This document shows, in pieces, positions 26,265 through 34,240 of a DNA stretch of 64,000 bases. The notes beneath the pieces are model-generated. The model did no database searches. It was not told the DNA's origin and was given only the letters and a program-made list of their open reading frames with translations. The first letter of the stretch is position 1. Every line of letters begins with the position of its first letter. A program made the position numbers and the translations under genes. The stretch spans positions 1,225,001 through 1,289,000 of the forward strand of contig NC_007643.1 in the NCBI RefSeq assembly GCF_000013085.1, read 5' to 3'. Source of the stretch: Rhodospirillum rubrum ATCC 11170. GTDB taxonomy: Bacteria > Pseudomonadota > Alphaproteobacteria > Rhodospirillales > Rhodospirillaceae.

Positions 26265-27044
26265 ATGAAAGGCAAATGCGCAGTGGTGACCGGGTCGACC
26301 AGCGGAATCGGCCTTGGCATCGCCCGGGCCCTGGCCGGGCAGGGCGTCGATATCGTGTTGAACGGCTTCGGGGCGCCCGAGGCGATCGAGGATATCCGCA
26401 AGGACATCGAGACCAGTTTTTCGGTGCGCGCCATCCATATCGACGCCGATCTGGCGCAGGGCGAGGCCTGCCGCGCTCTAATCGCTCAGGCGATCGCCGA
26501 AATGGGGCAGGTCGATATCCTGGTCAATAACGCCGGCATTCAGCATACCAGCGACATCGTCGATTTTCCGCCCGAGCGCTGGAATAGCGTCATCGCCATC
26601 AATCTTTCAGCGGTCTTCCATTGCACGGCGGCGGCCTTGCCGGGAATGCGCGAGCGCGATTGGGGGCGGGTGATCAATGTCGCCAGCGCCCATGGACTGG
26701 TGGCCAGCGTCGGCAAGGCCGCCTATGTGGCGGCCAAGCACGGGGTCCTTGGGCTGACCAAGGTCGCCGCCCTGGAAAACGCCACCCGCCACATCACCGT
26801 CAACGCCATCTGCCCGGGGTGGGTGCTGACGCCGCTGGTGCAGGCCCAGATCGACGCCCGCGCCGCCCGCGACGGCGTTACCGTCGAGCGGGCGACCGTC
26901 GATTTGCTCAGCGAAAAGCAGCCGACGCGGCGCTTCGTCACCCCCGAGCAGATCGGCGCCATGGCGGTTTATCTGTGTTCCGAGGCGGCCGATACGCTGA
27001 CCGGCGTGCCGTTGTCGATCGATGGCGGCTGGACCGCGCAATAG
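26265..27044 (+). CDS. bdhA: 3-hydroxybutyrate dehydrogenase
   Basis: A 259-residue short-chain dehydrogenase oxidising D-3-hydroxybutyrate to acetoacetate with NAD, used in polyhydroxybutyrate turnover. The cofactor loop TGSTSGIGLGIA is near residue 10, NNAGIQH follows, and the catalytic Ser, Tyr and Lys lie in VASAHGLVAS and YVAAKHG. The family-specific NAICPGWVLTPLV and EKQPTRRFVTPEQIG are present. The start at 26265 has GAGAGG seven bases upstream. A thioesterase gene follows after 9 bp and is probably cotranscribed. Confidence 0.93.
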   Translation: MKGKCAVVTGSTSGIGLGIARALAGQGVDIVLNGFGAPEAIEDIRKDIETSFSVRAIHIDADLAQGEACRALIAQAIAEMGQVDILVNNAGIQHTSDIVDFPPERWNSVIAINLSAVFHCTAAALPGMRERDWGRVINVASAHGLVASVGKAAYVAAKHGVLGLTKVAALENATRHITVNAICPGWVLTPLVQAQIDARAARDGVTVERATVDLLSEKQPTRRFVTPEQIGAMAVYLCSEAADTLTGVPLSIDGGWTAQ

Positions 27045-27053
27045 GGGACCGGC

Positions 27054-27509
27054 ATGCCCAAGCAGTCCATCGACCGGCGCGAGGCTTACCCGTTTTTTCT
27101 GCCCATCCAAATGCGCTGGGGCGACCTCGACCCGTTCCACCATGTGAATAATGTAACCTATTACCGCTATTTCGAGTTGATCGTCGTCACCTTCCTGGCC
27201 GAGCGCGCCGGGCTTGATCTTCTGGACTCGCCTTTGCGCACCTTCGCCGCCGAAACCCGCTGCCTGTTCACCAAGGCCCTTGATTTCGGGCGCTCCGGTC
27301 CGGCCGGATCGTTTCTTGACGGCGGTTTTTGTGTCGATCATCTGGGGCGGACCAGCGTCACCTATGGGCTGGCGCTGTTCGCTCCCGATGATAACGAAGC
27401 CGCCGCCCAGGGACACTGGACCCATGTTTTCGTCGACCGCGACACCGCCCGCCCCGTGCCGATTCCAGAAGCGGTGCGGGCGGTGTTCGCAGAGACGCGA
27501 AGACGGTAG
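27054..27509 (+). CDS. Hotdog-fold acyl-CoA thioesterase (4HBT type)
   Basis: 151 residues. QMRWGDLDPFHHVNNVTYYR is the 4-hydroxybenzoyl-CoA thioesterase signature, with the catalytic aspartate in GDLD and the HVNN turn. It lies 9 bp after bdhA on the same strand, which suggests a role in the same short-chain acyl-CoA metabolism. It ends three bases before the end of the converging aldo-keto reductase. Confidence 0.87.
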   Translation: MPKQSIDRREAYPFFLPIQMRWGDLDPFHHVNNVTYYRYFELIVVTFLAERAGLDLLDSPLRTFAAETRCLFTKALDFGRSGPAGSFLDGGFCVDHLGRTSVTYGLALFAPDDNEAAAQGHWTHVFVDRDTARPVPIPEAVRAVFAETRRR

Positions 27510-27512
27510 TTT

Positions 27513-28496
27513 TTAGACGTCGAGGTTTTTCATGCCCTCTTCGGTATAGCGCATGCCCTGGGCGATGCCGGGGGGGAACAGGGCGTCGAGGATGGCGCGG
27601 TCGTCGGCCGAAAGGCGCAGGGCGGCCGCGCCGATATTCTCGCGCAGGCGTTCGGGGCTACGGGTGCCGAAAATCGGCACCAGGGGCTGGGGGCGCCCCA
27701 AAAGCCAAGCCAGGGCGACCTGGGCCGGCGTCGCGCCGCGGGCGCTGGCGAAATCGCCCAGGGCTTCGACCAGCGGCCGGTTGACCGCCCAGGCCTCGGC
27801 GCCAAAGCGCGGCATCGCCCGGCGAAAATCGCCCTCGACCAGGGTGGTCGGAGTGATCGCCCCGGTCAGGGCCGCCCGGCCCAGCGGGCTATAGGCGACA
27901 AAGGTGATACCCAATTCGGCGCAGGCTGCCAGCACCTCGGCCTCGGCATCGCGGGTCCACAGCGAATATTCGCTTTGCACGGCGGCGATCGGCAAAATCG
28001 CATGGGCGGCGCGCAGGGTTTGGGCCGACACCTCCGACAGGCCGACGGCGCGGATCTTGCCCTCGGCCTTCAATTCGGCCAAAGCCCCCAGGGTGTCTTC
28101 CAGCGGCGTTTGCGGGTTGCGGCGGTGGACGTAATAAAGATCGATGGTGTCGATGCCCAAGCGGCGCAACGAGGCCTCGCAGGCCGAGCGCACATAGGCC
28201 GGGCTGTTGTCGATGGTCCGCGCATAGGCCGCCGTTGGCCGGACAATGGCGAATTTCGTCGCCAGAACCACCTTGTCACGCCGCCCCTTGAGAAAGCCGC
28301 CCAGCAGCGTCTCATTGTGGCCGGCGCCATACATATCGGCCGTATCGAACAGGGTGATCCCCTGCTCCACGGCGGCCTCCAGGGTGGCCAGCGAGCGGGC
28401 GTCGTCGCTTGGGCCATAGAATTCCGACATGCCCATGCAGCCGAGGCCAAGGGCCGAGCAGCGCAGGCCGGAAGATCCGAGGGGAAGGGAATCCAT
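27513..28496 (-). CDS. Aldo/keto reductase
   Basis: A 327-residue TIM-barrel NADPH oxidoreductase. The catalytic tetrad is visible: Asp and Tyr in LFDTADMYG, Lys in VVLATKFA and His in DLYYVHRRN. GLGCMGMSEFYGP at the start places it near the AKR13 (YakC-like) group. The start at 28496 has AGGAG nine bases upstream; 28514 does not. It is divergent from the LysR gene at 28602 with a 105-bp gap, so the regulator probably controls it. Confidence 0.93.
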   Translation of the reverse strand: MDSLPLGSSGLRCSALGLGCMGMSEFYGPSDDARSLATLEAAVEQGITLFDTADMYGAGHNETLLGGFLKGRRDKVVLATKFAIVRPTAAYARTIDNSPAYVRSACEASLRRLGIDTIDLYYVHRRNPQTPLEDTLGALAELKAEGKIRAVGLSEVSAQTLRAAHAILPIAAVQSEYSLWTRDAEAEVLAACAELGITFVAYSPLGRAALTGAITPTTLVEGDFRRAMPRFGAEAWAVNRPLVEALGDFASARGATPAQVALAWLLGRPQPLVPIFGTRSPERLRENIGAAALRLSADDRAILDALFPPGIAQGMRYTEEGMKNLDV

Positions 28497-28601
28497 AGCG
28501 TATTCTCCTGACATCGCGAAAGGCGGGGACGAGAGATAGCAGTCGGCCTATTGTTCGATAATCCACCCTGTTTGACGTGAACCGATGAAGGGAATTCACC
28601 T

Positions 28602-29537
28602 ATGGAGCGGGCGGGTCTGGCCGATCTTGATGCTTTCGCCGCCGTCGCCCGCCTGGGCAGCTTCCGCAAGGCGGCGAAGGAACGCGGGGTATCGCCCTCG
28701 GCGCTGAGCCATTGCGTGCGACGCCTGGAAGATCGCCTGGGGGTGCGTCTGCTCAACCGCACCACCCGCAGTCTGGCCCCGACCGAGGCCGGCGAGCGCC
28801 TGCTTGATCGCCTGGGGCCGGCGTTGTCGTCGATCGAAGGCGCGCTGTCGGAGATCGACGGCTTCCGCGACCGTCCCTTCGGTCGCCTGCGCCTGAGCGT
28901 GCCGCGCTCGGCCGCGGCCTTCGCCTTGGCGCCCTTGGTCGCCCGCTTCACCCGGCTTTATCCCGAGGTCGATCTGGAGGTGGAGGCCGATGACGGGCTA
29001 GTCGATGTGGTGGCGGCGGGCTTCGATGCCGGGGTGCGCATCGGTGAAAACATCGCCCTGGATATGATCAGCCTGCCGCTTGGGCCGCCGCTGCGTCTGG
29101 TCATCGTCGGCGCGCCAAGCCTGCTTGCCGGAGCGCCGCCCTTGACCGATCCCGCCGATCTGCGGCGCTTTCCGACGATCGCCTTCCGCTTTCCCGAGGG
29201 CGTCTATCGCTGGGAGCTGGAAAAGGCCGGGCGGCGCGTCACCGTCGATCCGACCGGTCCGCTATGCGTCAACGACCATACGCTGCTGCTGGAAGCGGCG
29301 AGCGCCGGCGCCGGGCTGGCCTGCGTGCTGCGGCCGCGCGCCGCCGACTGGCTGGCCGATGGGCGGTTGCGGCCCGTTCTCGAAGACTGGTGCCCCGCCT
29401 TCCCGGGCCTGCGCCTTTACTACCCCAGCCGACGCATGACCGCTGCCCTGCGCGCCTTCATCGAAACCCTGCGCTTAGGGGCCACACACTCGCCGCCGAA
29501 CACCGGGGCCCCGTGGGATGGGGGCGACGAGGAATAG
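28602..29537 (+). CDS. LysR-family transcriptional regulator, 3' end altered by rearrangement
   Basis: 311 residues. The helix-turn-helix domain has GSFRKAAKERGVSPSALSHC and RLLNRTTRSLAPTE; the effector domain follows. Bases 29177-29474 of this gene are repeated almost exactly at 30246-30540. Past residue ~291 the two copies diverge: here the tail is GATHSPPNTGAPWDGGDEE, an unusual end for LysR, so the last ~20 codons may have been replaced by the rearrangement. The aldo-keto reductase is the likely target. Confidence 0.9.
   Translation: MERAGLADLDAFAAVARLGSFRKAAKERGVSPSALSHCVRRLEDRLGVRLLNRTTRSLAPTEAGERLLDRLGPALSSIEGALSEIDGFRDRPFGRLRLSVPRSAAAFALAPLVARFTRLYPEVDLEVEADDGLVDVVAAGFDAGVRIGENIALDMISLPLGPPLRLVIVGAPSLLAGAPPLTDPADLRRFPTIAFRFPEGVYRWELEKAGRRVTVDPTGPLCVNDHTLLLEAASAGAGLACVLRPRAADWLADGRLRPVLEDWCPAFPGLRLYYPSRRMTAALRAFIETLRLGATHSPPNTGAPWDGGDEE
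29177..29474 (+). repeat. Direct repeat, left copy (lysR 3' end)
   Basis: About 298 bp, nearly identical to 30246-30540. I see about four single-base differences and one 3-base (CTG) difference. It lies inside the intact LysR gene. Confidence 0.9.
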
Positions 29538-29596
29538 GCGGAGTGCATCGGGTACCAACGCCGAGGCGGCCTTTTCTTTTTCAGCGCACCGCACCA

Positions 29597-29620
29597 TTTG
29601 ATATGCATATCACATATCAA
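29597..29620. promoter_or_regulatory. Probable antitoxin operator
   Basis: TTTGATATGCATATCACATATCAA contains the perfect palindrome GATATGCATATC (29600-29611) and a third TGATATG half-site. It stands 12 bp upstream of the antitoxin GTG, where ribbon-helix-helix antitoxins normally bind to repress their own operon. Confidence 0.6.
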
Positions 29621-29631
29621 TGGAGGACGCA

Positions 29632-29847
29632 GTGAGAGCCCTTGTCGATATGAGCGATGCCCAGATCGAAGCCCTCGACACCCTTGCCAAGCGGGTGGGC
29701 CAGTCGCGTGCCGCGCTGATCAGGGCGGCGATAGACGATTATCTAGATCGTCATCACCGCGAACAGGTCGCGGACGGTTTCGGCCTTTGGGGCAAGCGCA
29801 AGGTCGATGGTCTGGCCTATCAGGAGAAGGCGCGCAGCGAATGGTAG
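29632..29847 (+). CDS. Ribbon-helix-helix antitoxin of a VapBC-type module
   Basis: 71 residues. VDMSDAQIEALDTLAKRVGQ followed by SRAALIRAAIDDYLDRH is a CopG/RHH DNA-binding domain; the tail GLWGKRKVDGLAYQEKARSEW would wrap the toxin. I chose the GTG at 29632 because GGAGG stands five bases upstream; the ATG at 29620 lies inside that ribosome-binding site. It overlaps the toxin gene by 7 bp (ATGGTAG), which implies translational coupling. Confidence 0.88.
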   Translation: MRALVDMSDAQIEALDTLAKRVGQSRAALIRAAIDDYLDRHHREQVADGFGLWGKRKVDGLAYQEKARSEW

Positions 29848-30206
29848 GCGCGCTTTTCGATACCAATATCCTCATCGATCATCTGAACGCCCGCCCCGAG
29901 GCTAGCGAGGAAATCGAGCGATTTGAGAGTCGCGCCATCAGCATCATCACATGGATGGAGGTGATGGTGGGCGCGCGCGCCGATCTGATAGAGCCGACCC
30001 GGCTTTTTCTCGACGGCTTCAAAGTCATCGCATTGGACGACAAGATCGCCAAGCGCGCGGTGGACTTGCGGCGCGCCCATCGCATTAAACTGCCTGACGC
30101 GGTGATCTGGGCCACGGCGCAGACCACCGGACGCTTGCTTGTGACCCGCAACACCAAGGACTTTCCGCCCGACGATCCGGGGGTACGCGAACCCTACGCC
30201 TTGTAG
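29841..30206 (+). CDS. vapC: VapC-family PIN-domain ribonuclease toxin
   Basis: 121 residues. The PIN-domain acidic residues are present: Asp in ALFDTNILIDHL, Glu in SIITWMEVMVG, Asp in IKLPDAVIWATA and in NTKDF. They bind magnesium for RNA cleavage; VapC toxins usually cut initiator tRNA or rRNA. It is translationally coupled to the upstream antitoxin. The module is embedded between two copies of a lysR 3' end, so it arrived by insertion or by replacing an older segment. Confidence 0.9.
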   Translation: MVGALFDTNILIDHLNARPEASEEIERFESRAISIITWMEVMVGARADLIEPTRLFLDGFKVIALDDKIAKRAVDLRRAHRIKLPDAVIWATAQTTGRLLVTRNTKDFPPDDPGVREPYAL

Positions 30207-30220
30207 CAATCACCCCCAGG

Positions 30221-30245
30221 CCGGACTTCTGGTTGAACGTGCAGT
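30221..30245 (+). pseudogene. Fragment of a higA-like antitoxin gene
   Basis: CCGGACTTCTGG followed by TTGAACGTGCAG matches 22 of 24 bases of 31266-31289 inside the intact higA gene, encoding the HigA motif PDFWLN(V/A)Q. It joins directly to the duplicated lysR fragment, so it marks a recombination junction. Confidence 0.65.
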
Positions 30246-30540
30246 GATCGCCTTTCGCTTTCCCGAGGGCGTCTATCGCTGGGAGCTGGAAAAGGCCGGG
30301 CGGCGCGTCACCGTCGATCCGACCGGTCCGCTGTGCGTCAACGACCATACGCTGCTGGAAGCGGCGAGCGCCGGTGCCGGGCTGGCCTGCGTGCTGCGGC
30401 CGCGCGCCGCCGACTGGCTGGCCGATGGGCGGTTGCGGCCCGTTCTCGAAGACTGGTGCCCCGCCTTCCCGGGCCTGCGCCTTTACTACCCCAGCCGACG
30501 CATGACCGCCGCCCTGCGCGCCTTCATCGAAACCCTGCGC
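30246..30540 (+). pseudogene. Duplicated 3' fragment of the LysR gene (right copy)
   Basis: About 295 bp repeating 29177-29474, encoding only the last ~100 residues of the effector domain (AFRFPEGVYRWELEKAGRRV onward). It has no helix-turn-helix and no proper start. The frame continues to 30588 with LDQTTFNEPPLARKL, running into a family-2 repeat. It is a remnant of a tandem duplication. Confidence 0.88.
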
Positions 30541-30543
30541 CTT

Positions 30544-30650
30544 GATCAAACCACGTTCAATGAGCCCCCTTTAGCGCGGAAACTTTGATCCAAAGCCAAT
30601 AGGGTGGGGTGGCGATGGCGCGGAAGGGCGGGAACCGGTTTTTAGCCCGT
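30544..30650 (+). repeat. Interspersed intergenic repeat, family 2, copy 3
   Basis: TCAAACCACGTTCAATGAGC, then CGCGGAAACTTTGATCC, CCAATAGGGTGG and GGGAACCGGTTTTTAGC. Parts match all the other family-2 copies. The GGGAACCGGTTTT end resembles an element I recall as common between genes in alphaproteobacteria. Confidence 0.6.
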
Positions 30651-30762
30651 CCCAATTGGGGAACCCGATGATCCTTCGCCGGCTTTGACGAAGAGCGATG
30701 GAAAAGACGGTGTGGAAAGTCCCATGGAGTGGTACATTGACTCGGTTGTTGGGGGGTAAGGC

Positions 30763-31059
30763 ATGATCGTTGGATTTCGCGATGAATGGCTGCGGGCCTT
30801 TTTCGTGGAGGATATCCACTGCCGCAGTATTCCTGCCGATCTCGAAAGCCGATTGTTCCGAAAGCTCCAGATGATCGACGATGCGATGACCGATCAGGAT
30901 TTGCGCGTGCCGCCCAGCAATCATTTCGAAAAACTACATGGCATCCTTGATGGCCTGTATTCGATTCGCGTCAACAAGCAATGGCGGCTGATCTTTCGAT
31001 GGGACGGCGGTCGCGGCGAAGCGTCGGGCATTTATCTCGACGACCACGGTTATCGGTGA
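30763..31059 (+). CDS. higB: HigB-like RelE/ParE-superfamily toxin
   Basis: 98 residues. SIPADLESRLFRKLQMID and KLHGILDGLYSIRVNKQWRLIFRW are the HigB signature, a ribosome-dependent mRNA interferase fold. The gene order toxin-then-antitoxin is characteristic of higBA. The antitoxin gene starts 8 bp downstream. A promoter probably lies in the ~110 bp between the family-2 repeat and the start. Confidence 0.92.
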   Translation: MIVGFRDEWLRAFFVEDIHCRSIPADLESRLFRKLQMIDDAMTDQDLRVPPSNHFEKLHGILDGLYSIRVNKQWRLIFRWDGGRGEASGIYLDDHGYR

Positions 31060-31067
31060 GGTGACAG

Positions 31068-31376
31068 ATGATGATGACCAAGCGCAAGCCGGTGACGGTC
31101 GGGGAAATCCTGGTGGAAGAGTTCATGGGGCCGCTTGGCCTGACGCAGGCGGCGCTGGCCGAGGCGATGGGCGTTCAGCGCAAACATGTCAACGAGCTGT
31201 GCAATAATCGACGCACCGTCACGGCGGCGACCGCGCTTATTCTGGCCCGCGTATTTGGCAATAGCCCGGACTTCTGGCTGAACGCGCAGCGGCGGAACGA
31301 CCTGTGGGAGGTTCTGCACAGTCCCAAGGACGTGGAGCGTATCGAGCGCGCCAAACCCTTGGCGCTGCGGGCTTAA
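31068..31376 (+). CDS. higA: HigA-family antitoxin
   Basis: 102 residues with an XRE-type helix-turn-helix: TVGEILVEEFMGPLGLTQAA, then MGVQRKHVNELCNNRR, then FGNSPDFWLNAQRR. It neutralises HigB and represses the operon. Three ATGs stand within the first seven bases; the first has GAGGTG four bases upstream. A 24-bp fragment of a similar gene lies at 30221. Confidence 0.93.
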   Translation: MMMTKRKPVTVGEILVEEFMGPLGLTQAALAEAMGVQRKHVNELCNNRRTVTAATALILARVFGNSPDFWLNAQRRNDLWEVLHSPKDVERIERAKPLALRA

Positions 31377-31530
31377 CCGGCTTTTTCATCGAACCGCGGC
31401 GCCTTTGGCAAGCCCTTGGCCCATCCCTGGATTCGTAAAAACTACTTTCTCTACCTATTAGGTCGTGTTAAAGACGGAAAACCGGATGGCGAGTAAGGCC
31501 AAGCCGATTTCCAGGGAGAGAAAGCGACCG

Positions 31531-32316
31531 ATGATCGAGCGGATAACCATCCTCGGCGGGCAGGGGCGGGACGGGCGGGCCGACGCCGTGGCGCGGCTGG
31601 ATCTGGCGATGGGCGATGTGGTCAGCATCGTCGGTCCCACCGGATCGGGCAAAACCACCCTGATCAACGATATCGAACTGTTCGCCAATGCCGATACGCC
31701 GACCGGGCGGCGGGTGCTGATCAATGGCGAGCGGGCGCCGACGGCCTATCGCGATGATCCGGCGCGCAATCCCATCGCCCTGATCACCCAGCACACCACC
31801 TTTTTGTCGGATCTGCCGGTCGATGTCTTCTTGCAGACCCACGCCCGCATCCGCAAGGCCGGCGGCGGCCGGGTCGATGATCTGGTGGCCGCCACCTTGG
31901 ACTTCGCCAACCAGTTGACCGGCGAGCCGGTGGCGCCGGGCCTGCGCATGACCGAACTATCGGGCGGGCAGACCCGGGCCCTGCTGATCGCCGATGCGAC
32001 GCTGATCTGCGATACGCCGATCGTTCTGCTTGACGAGGTCGAGAACGCCGGCATTCACCGCAGTCGGGCGCTGGAACTGCTGCGCCAACACCGCAAGATC
32101 TTCCTGTTCGTCACCCATGATCCGCGCATCGCCCTGTTGTCGGATTACCGCATCGTCATGCGCGGCGGTCGCATCGAAAGCGTGCTGGTCACCGACGATC
32201 ACGAAAAGGCCCTGGCCCCCCAGGTCGCCCGCCTTGATGACATGCTGTCGCGGTTGCGCGACAGCATCCGCGGCGGCGAGCGGGTGTCCGTCACCGATCT
32301 GGGAGACGCCGCATGA
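31531..32316 (+). CDS. ABC-type ATPase of a putative metallocluster-assembly operon, no permease partner
   Basis: 261 residues with a complete ABC nucleotide-binding domain: Walker A GPTGSGKT (35-42), Q-loop Gln87, signature LSGGQ (143-147), Walker B IVLLDEVENAG and the H-loop histidine at 196. A helical region after the H-loop ends in RGGERVSVTDLGDAA. No membrane protein gene is nearby, so it is more likely a soluble ABC ATPase working with the next three genes than part of a transporter. The ATG at 31531 has GGGAGA upstream and begins at homologous sequence; a GTG at 31465 would add 22 basic residues. It overlaps the GTPase gene by ATGA. Confidence 0.85.
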   Translation: MIERITILGGQGRDGRADAVARLDLAMGDVVSIVGPTGSGKTTLINDIELFANADTPTGRRVLINGERAPTAYRDDPARNPIALITQHTTFLSDLPVDVFLQTHARIRKAGGGRVDDLVAATLDFANQLTGEPVAPGLRMTELSGGQTRALLIADATLICDTPIVLLDEVENAGIHRSRALELLRQHRKIFLFVTHDPRIALLSDYRIVMRGGRIESVLVTDDHEKALAPQVARLDDMLSRLRDSIRGGERVSVTDLGDAA

Positions 32317-33014
32317 AACTGGTCATCTGCGCCGGGCCGGCGACCACCGGCAAGACGGCGGTGCTCCGTCATGCCATCGGCAAGCTGATCGGTCGGGGGT
32401 TCAAGCCGGCCTTTCTCAAGATCGATGTGCAATACGCCGAGGAGGACGAACAGTTCGCCCGCGAATTCGCCATCCCCACCCGCAAGACCTATTCGGGCGA
32501 TCTGTGCCCCGACCATTGCACGGTGATGGTGCTAGGCGAGGCCCTGGAGTGGGCGGGGCGTCAGGGAGCCGACGTTCTGCTGGTCGAGACCGCCGGGTTA
32601 TGCCTGCGCTGCTCGCCCTATGTCGATGGCGGCCTTGGCGTCATCGTGCTCGAAGCGACCAGCGGCATGAACCTGCCGCTCAAGGTCGGGCCGATGCTGT
32701 CGCTGGCCGATGTCGCCGTCGTCACCAAGATCGACCGCATTTCCCAGGCCGAACGCGAGGTGTTCCGCGCCCGCATTCAGGATGTGGCGCCGGGGGTGCG
32801 CATCCGCGAGGCCAATGCCCTTCATGGCATCGGCATCGATCCTTTGGTCGATCAGATCCAGGCGACGCCCGATGTCGACGCCACCTTGTCCCTGCGCGGC
32901 AATCCGCCCGTGGGCACCTGCACGATCTGCGTCGGCAAGAAGGAGATCGGCTGGAAGGCCCATTTCGGCGTGGTGCGCTCGCTGGAGAACCAGACTTTCT
33001 ATCGGGGGGAATGA
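32313..33014 (+). CDS. HypB/CobW-like GTPase, cysteine-rich, of a putative metallocluster-assembly operon
   Basis: 233 residues, SIMIBI-class NTPase. P-loop GPATTGKT (8-15), switch region LKIDVQYAEEDEQFA, Walker B-like VLLVETAGL and guanine-specificity-like TKID (138-141). Three cysteine pairs stand out: C65/C69 (GDLCPDHC), C97/C100 (LCLRC) and C203/C206 (GTCTIC). They suggest a bound metal or Fe-S cluster at a dimer interface, as in HypB, UreG and CooC, which deliver nickel or cluster to enzymes. Its neighbours (desulfurase and Fe-S protein) fit such a role. It starts inside the ABC ATPase stop and ends 1 bp before the NifS-like gene. Confidence 0.85.
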   Translation: MKLVICAGPATTGKTAVLRHAIGKLIGRGFKPAFLKIDVQYAEEDEQFAREFAIPTRKTYSGDLCPDHCTVMVLGEALEWAGRQGADVLLVETAGLCLRCSPYVDGGLGVIVLEATSGMNLPLKVGPMLSLADVAVVTKIDRISQAEREVFRARIQDVAPGVRIREANALHGIGIDPLVDQIQATPDVDATLSLRGNPPVGTCTICVGKKEIGWKAHFGVVRSLENQTFYRGE

Positions 33015-33015
33015 C

Positions 33016-34197
33016 ATGTCCGTCGTCTATCTCGATCATAGTGCCACCACGCCGGCCGATCCCCGGGTGGTCGAGGCGATGATCCCCTTTCTCGGCGGGA
33101 TCTATGGCAACCCCTCCAGCCTGCACACCGTCGGCCGCGAGGCGCGCGCCGCCGTGCTGACCGCGCGCGCCCAGGTCGCCGCCCTGATCGGCGCCCGGCC
33201 CGAGGACATCGTCTTCACCGCCAGCGGCACCGAGGCCGATAATCTGGCGATTTTGGGCAGCTATGAGGCCCGCGAAAGCCAGGACTTCGCCTTGGCGGTC
33301 TCGGCGATCGAGCATCCGGCGGTTCTGGCCCCGGCCCGGGCTGTGGAACGCCGGGGCGCGGCGCTCGAGATCGTGCCGGTTGACGGCCAGGGAACGGTCG
33401 ATCCCGACCGTCTGGCCCTGGCCTTCGCCCGCCGCCCCGCTATCGCCCTGGTCTCGGTGATGGCGGCCAATAATGTGGTCGGCACCCTTCAGGCGCTGGA
33501 AGACCTGGGGCAGGTGGCCCACGAGAACGGCGCGCTGTTTCACACCGACGCCATCCAGGCGGCGGGCAAGGTGGCGATCGATGTTCGCACCCTGCCCGTC
33601 GACATGCTCTCGCTGTCGGCCCACAAGCTGCACGGGCCCAAGGGGGTGGGGGCGCTTTATCTGCGCCCGGGCGTCGCGCTCCATCCGATCATCCATGGCG
33701 GCGGCCAGGAACGCGGCTTGCGCTCGGCCACCGAAAATGTCGCGGCCATCGTCGGCTTTGGCAAGGCGGCCGAGATCGCCCTGGCCGAAGGCGCGGCCGA
33801 GGCCGATCGCCTGCGGGTCTTGCGCGATCACATCCTCGCCGAGGTCACCCGGCGCCTGCCCAACGCCTATCTGCTTGGCCATCCCAGCGAACGCTTGCCC
33901 GGCCACCTGTGCCTTGGCTTCGCCGGCCAGGAGGGCGAGGCCATCCGCCTGCTGATGGCCCTTGATCAGGAAGGCATCGCCGTATCGAGCGGCAGCGCCT
34001 GCAGCGCCCATCGGGTCGCCGAGCCCTCCTACGTTCTTCAGGCGATGGGGTTGGACGCCTTTCAGGCGCGCGGATCACTGCGCGTGACCCTGGGGCGCTT
34101 CACCACGGCGGCCGAGATCGAGCGCTTCCTTGAGGTTCTGCCCCGGGTCGTGGGCGAGCTGCGATCGATCTCCACCCGCCGCTTCGCCACTTCCTGA
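33016..34197 (+). CDS. NifS/IscS-type cysteine desulfurase
   Basis: 393 residues, PLP enzyme that takes sulfur from cysteine. Motifs: YLDHSATTP at the start, His100 stacking on PLP, Lys204 in SAHKLHGPKG forming the Schiff base, and the catalytic Cys329 in SSGSACSAH on the flexible loop. It belongs to the group I (NifS/IscS) type. It lies 1 bp after the GTPase gene and 43 bp before the Fe-S protein gene, not next to iscU, iscA or nif genes, so it seems dedicated to this operon. Which scaffold receives the sulfur is unknown; the downstream Fe-S protein is the obvious candidate. Confidence 0.92.
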   Translation: MSVVYLDHSATTPADPRVVEAMIPFLGGIYGNPSSLHTVGREARAAVLTARAQVAALIGARPEDIVFTASGTEADNLAILGSYEARESQDFALAVSAIEHPAVLAPARAVERRGAALEIVPVDGQGTVDPDRLALAFARRPAIALVSVMAANNVVGTLQALEDLGQVAHENGALFHTDAIQAAGKVAIDVRTLPVDMLSLSAHKLHGPKGVGALYLRPGVALHPIIHGGGQERGLRSATENVAAIVGFGKAAEIALAEGAAEADRLRVLRDHILAEVTRRLPNAYLLGHPSERLPGHLCLGFAGQEGEAIRLLMALDQEGIAVSSGSACSAHRVAEPSYVLQAMGLDAFQARGSLRVTLGRFTTAAEIERFLEVLPRVVGELRSISTRRFATS

Positions 34198-34240
34198 CTC
34201 CCATCGACTGCTTTGATACGGCCGAGATAAGGACCGAACC

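Noticed and set aside
29177-30540. Composite transposon flanked by long direct repeats
   Set aside because: The repeats are lysR coding sequence without terminal inverted repeats, and no transposase lies between them.
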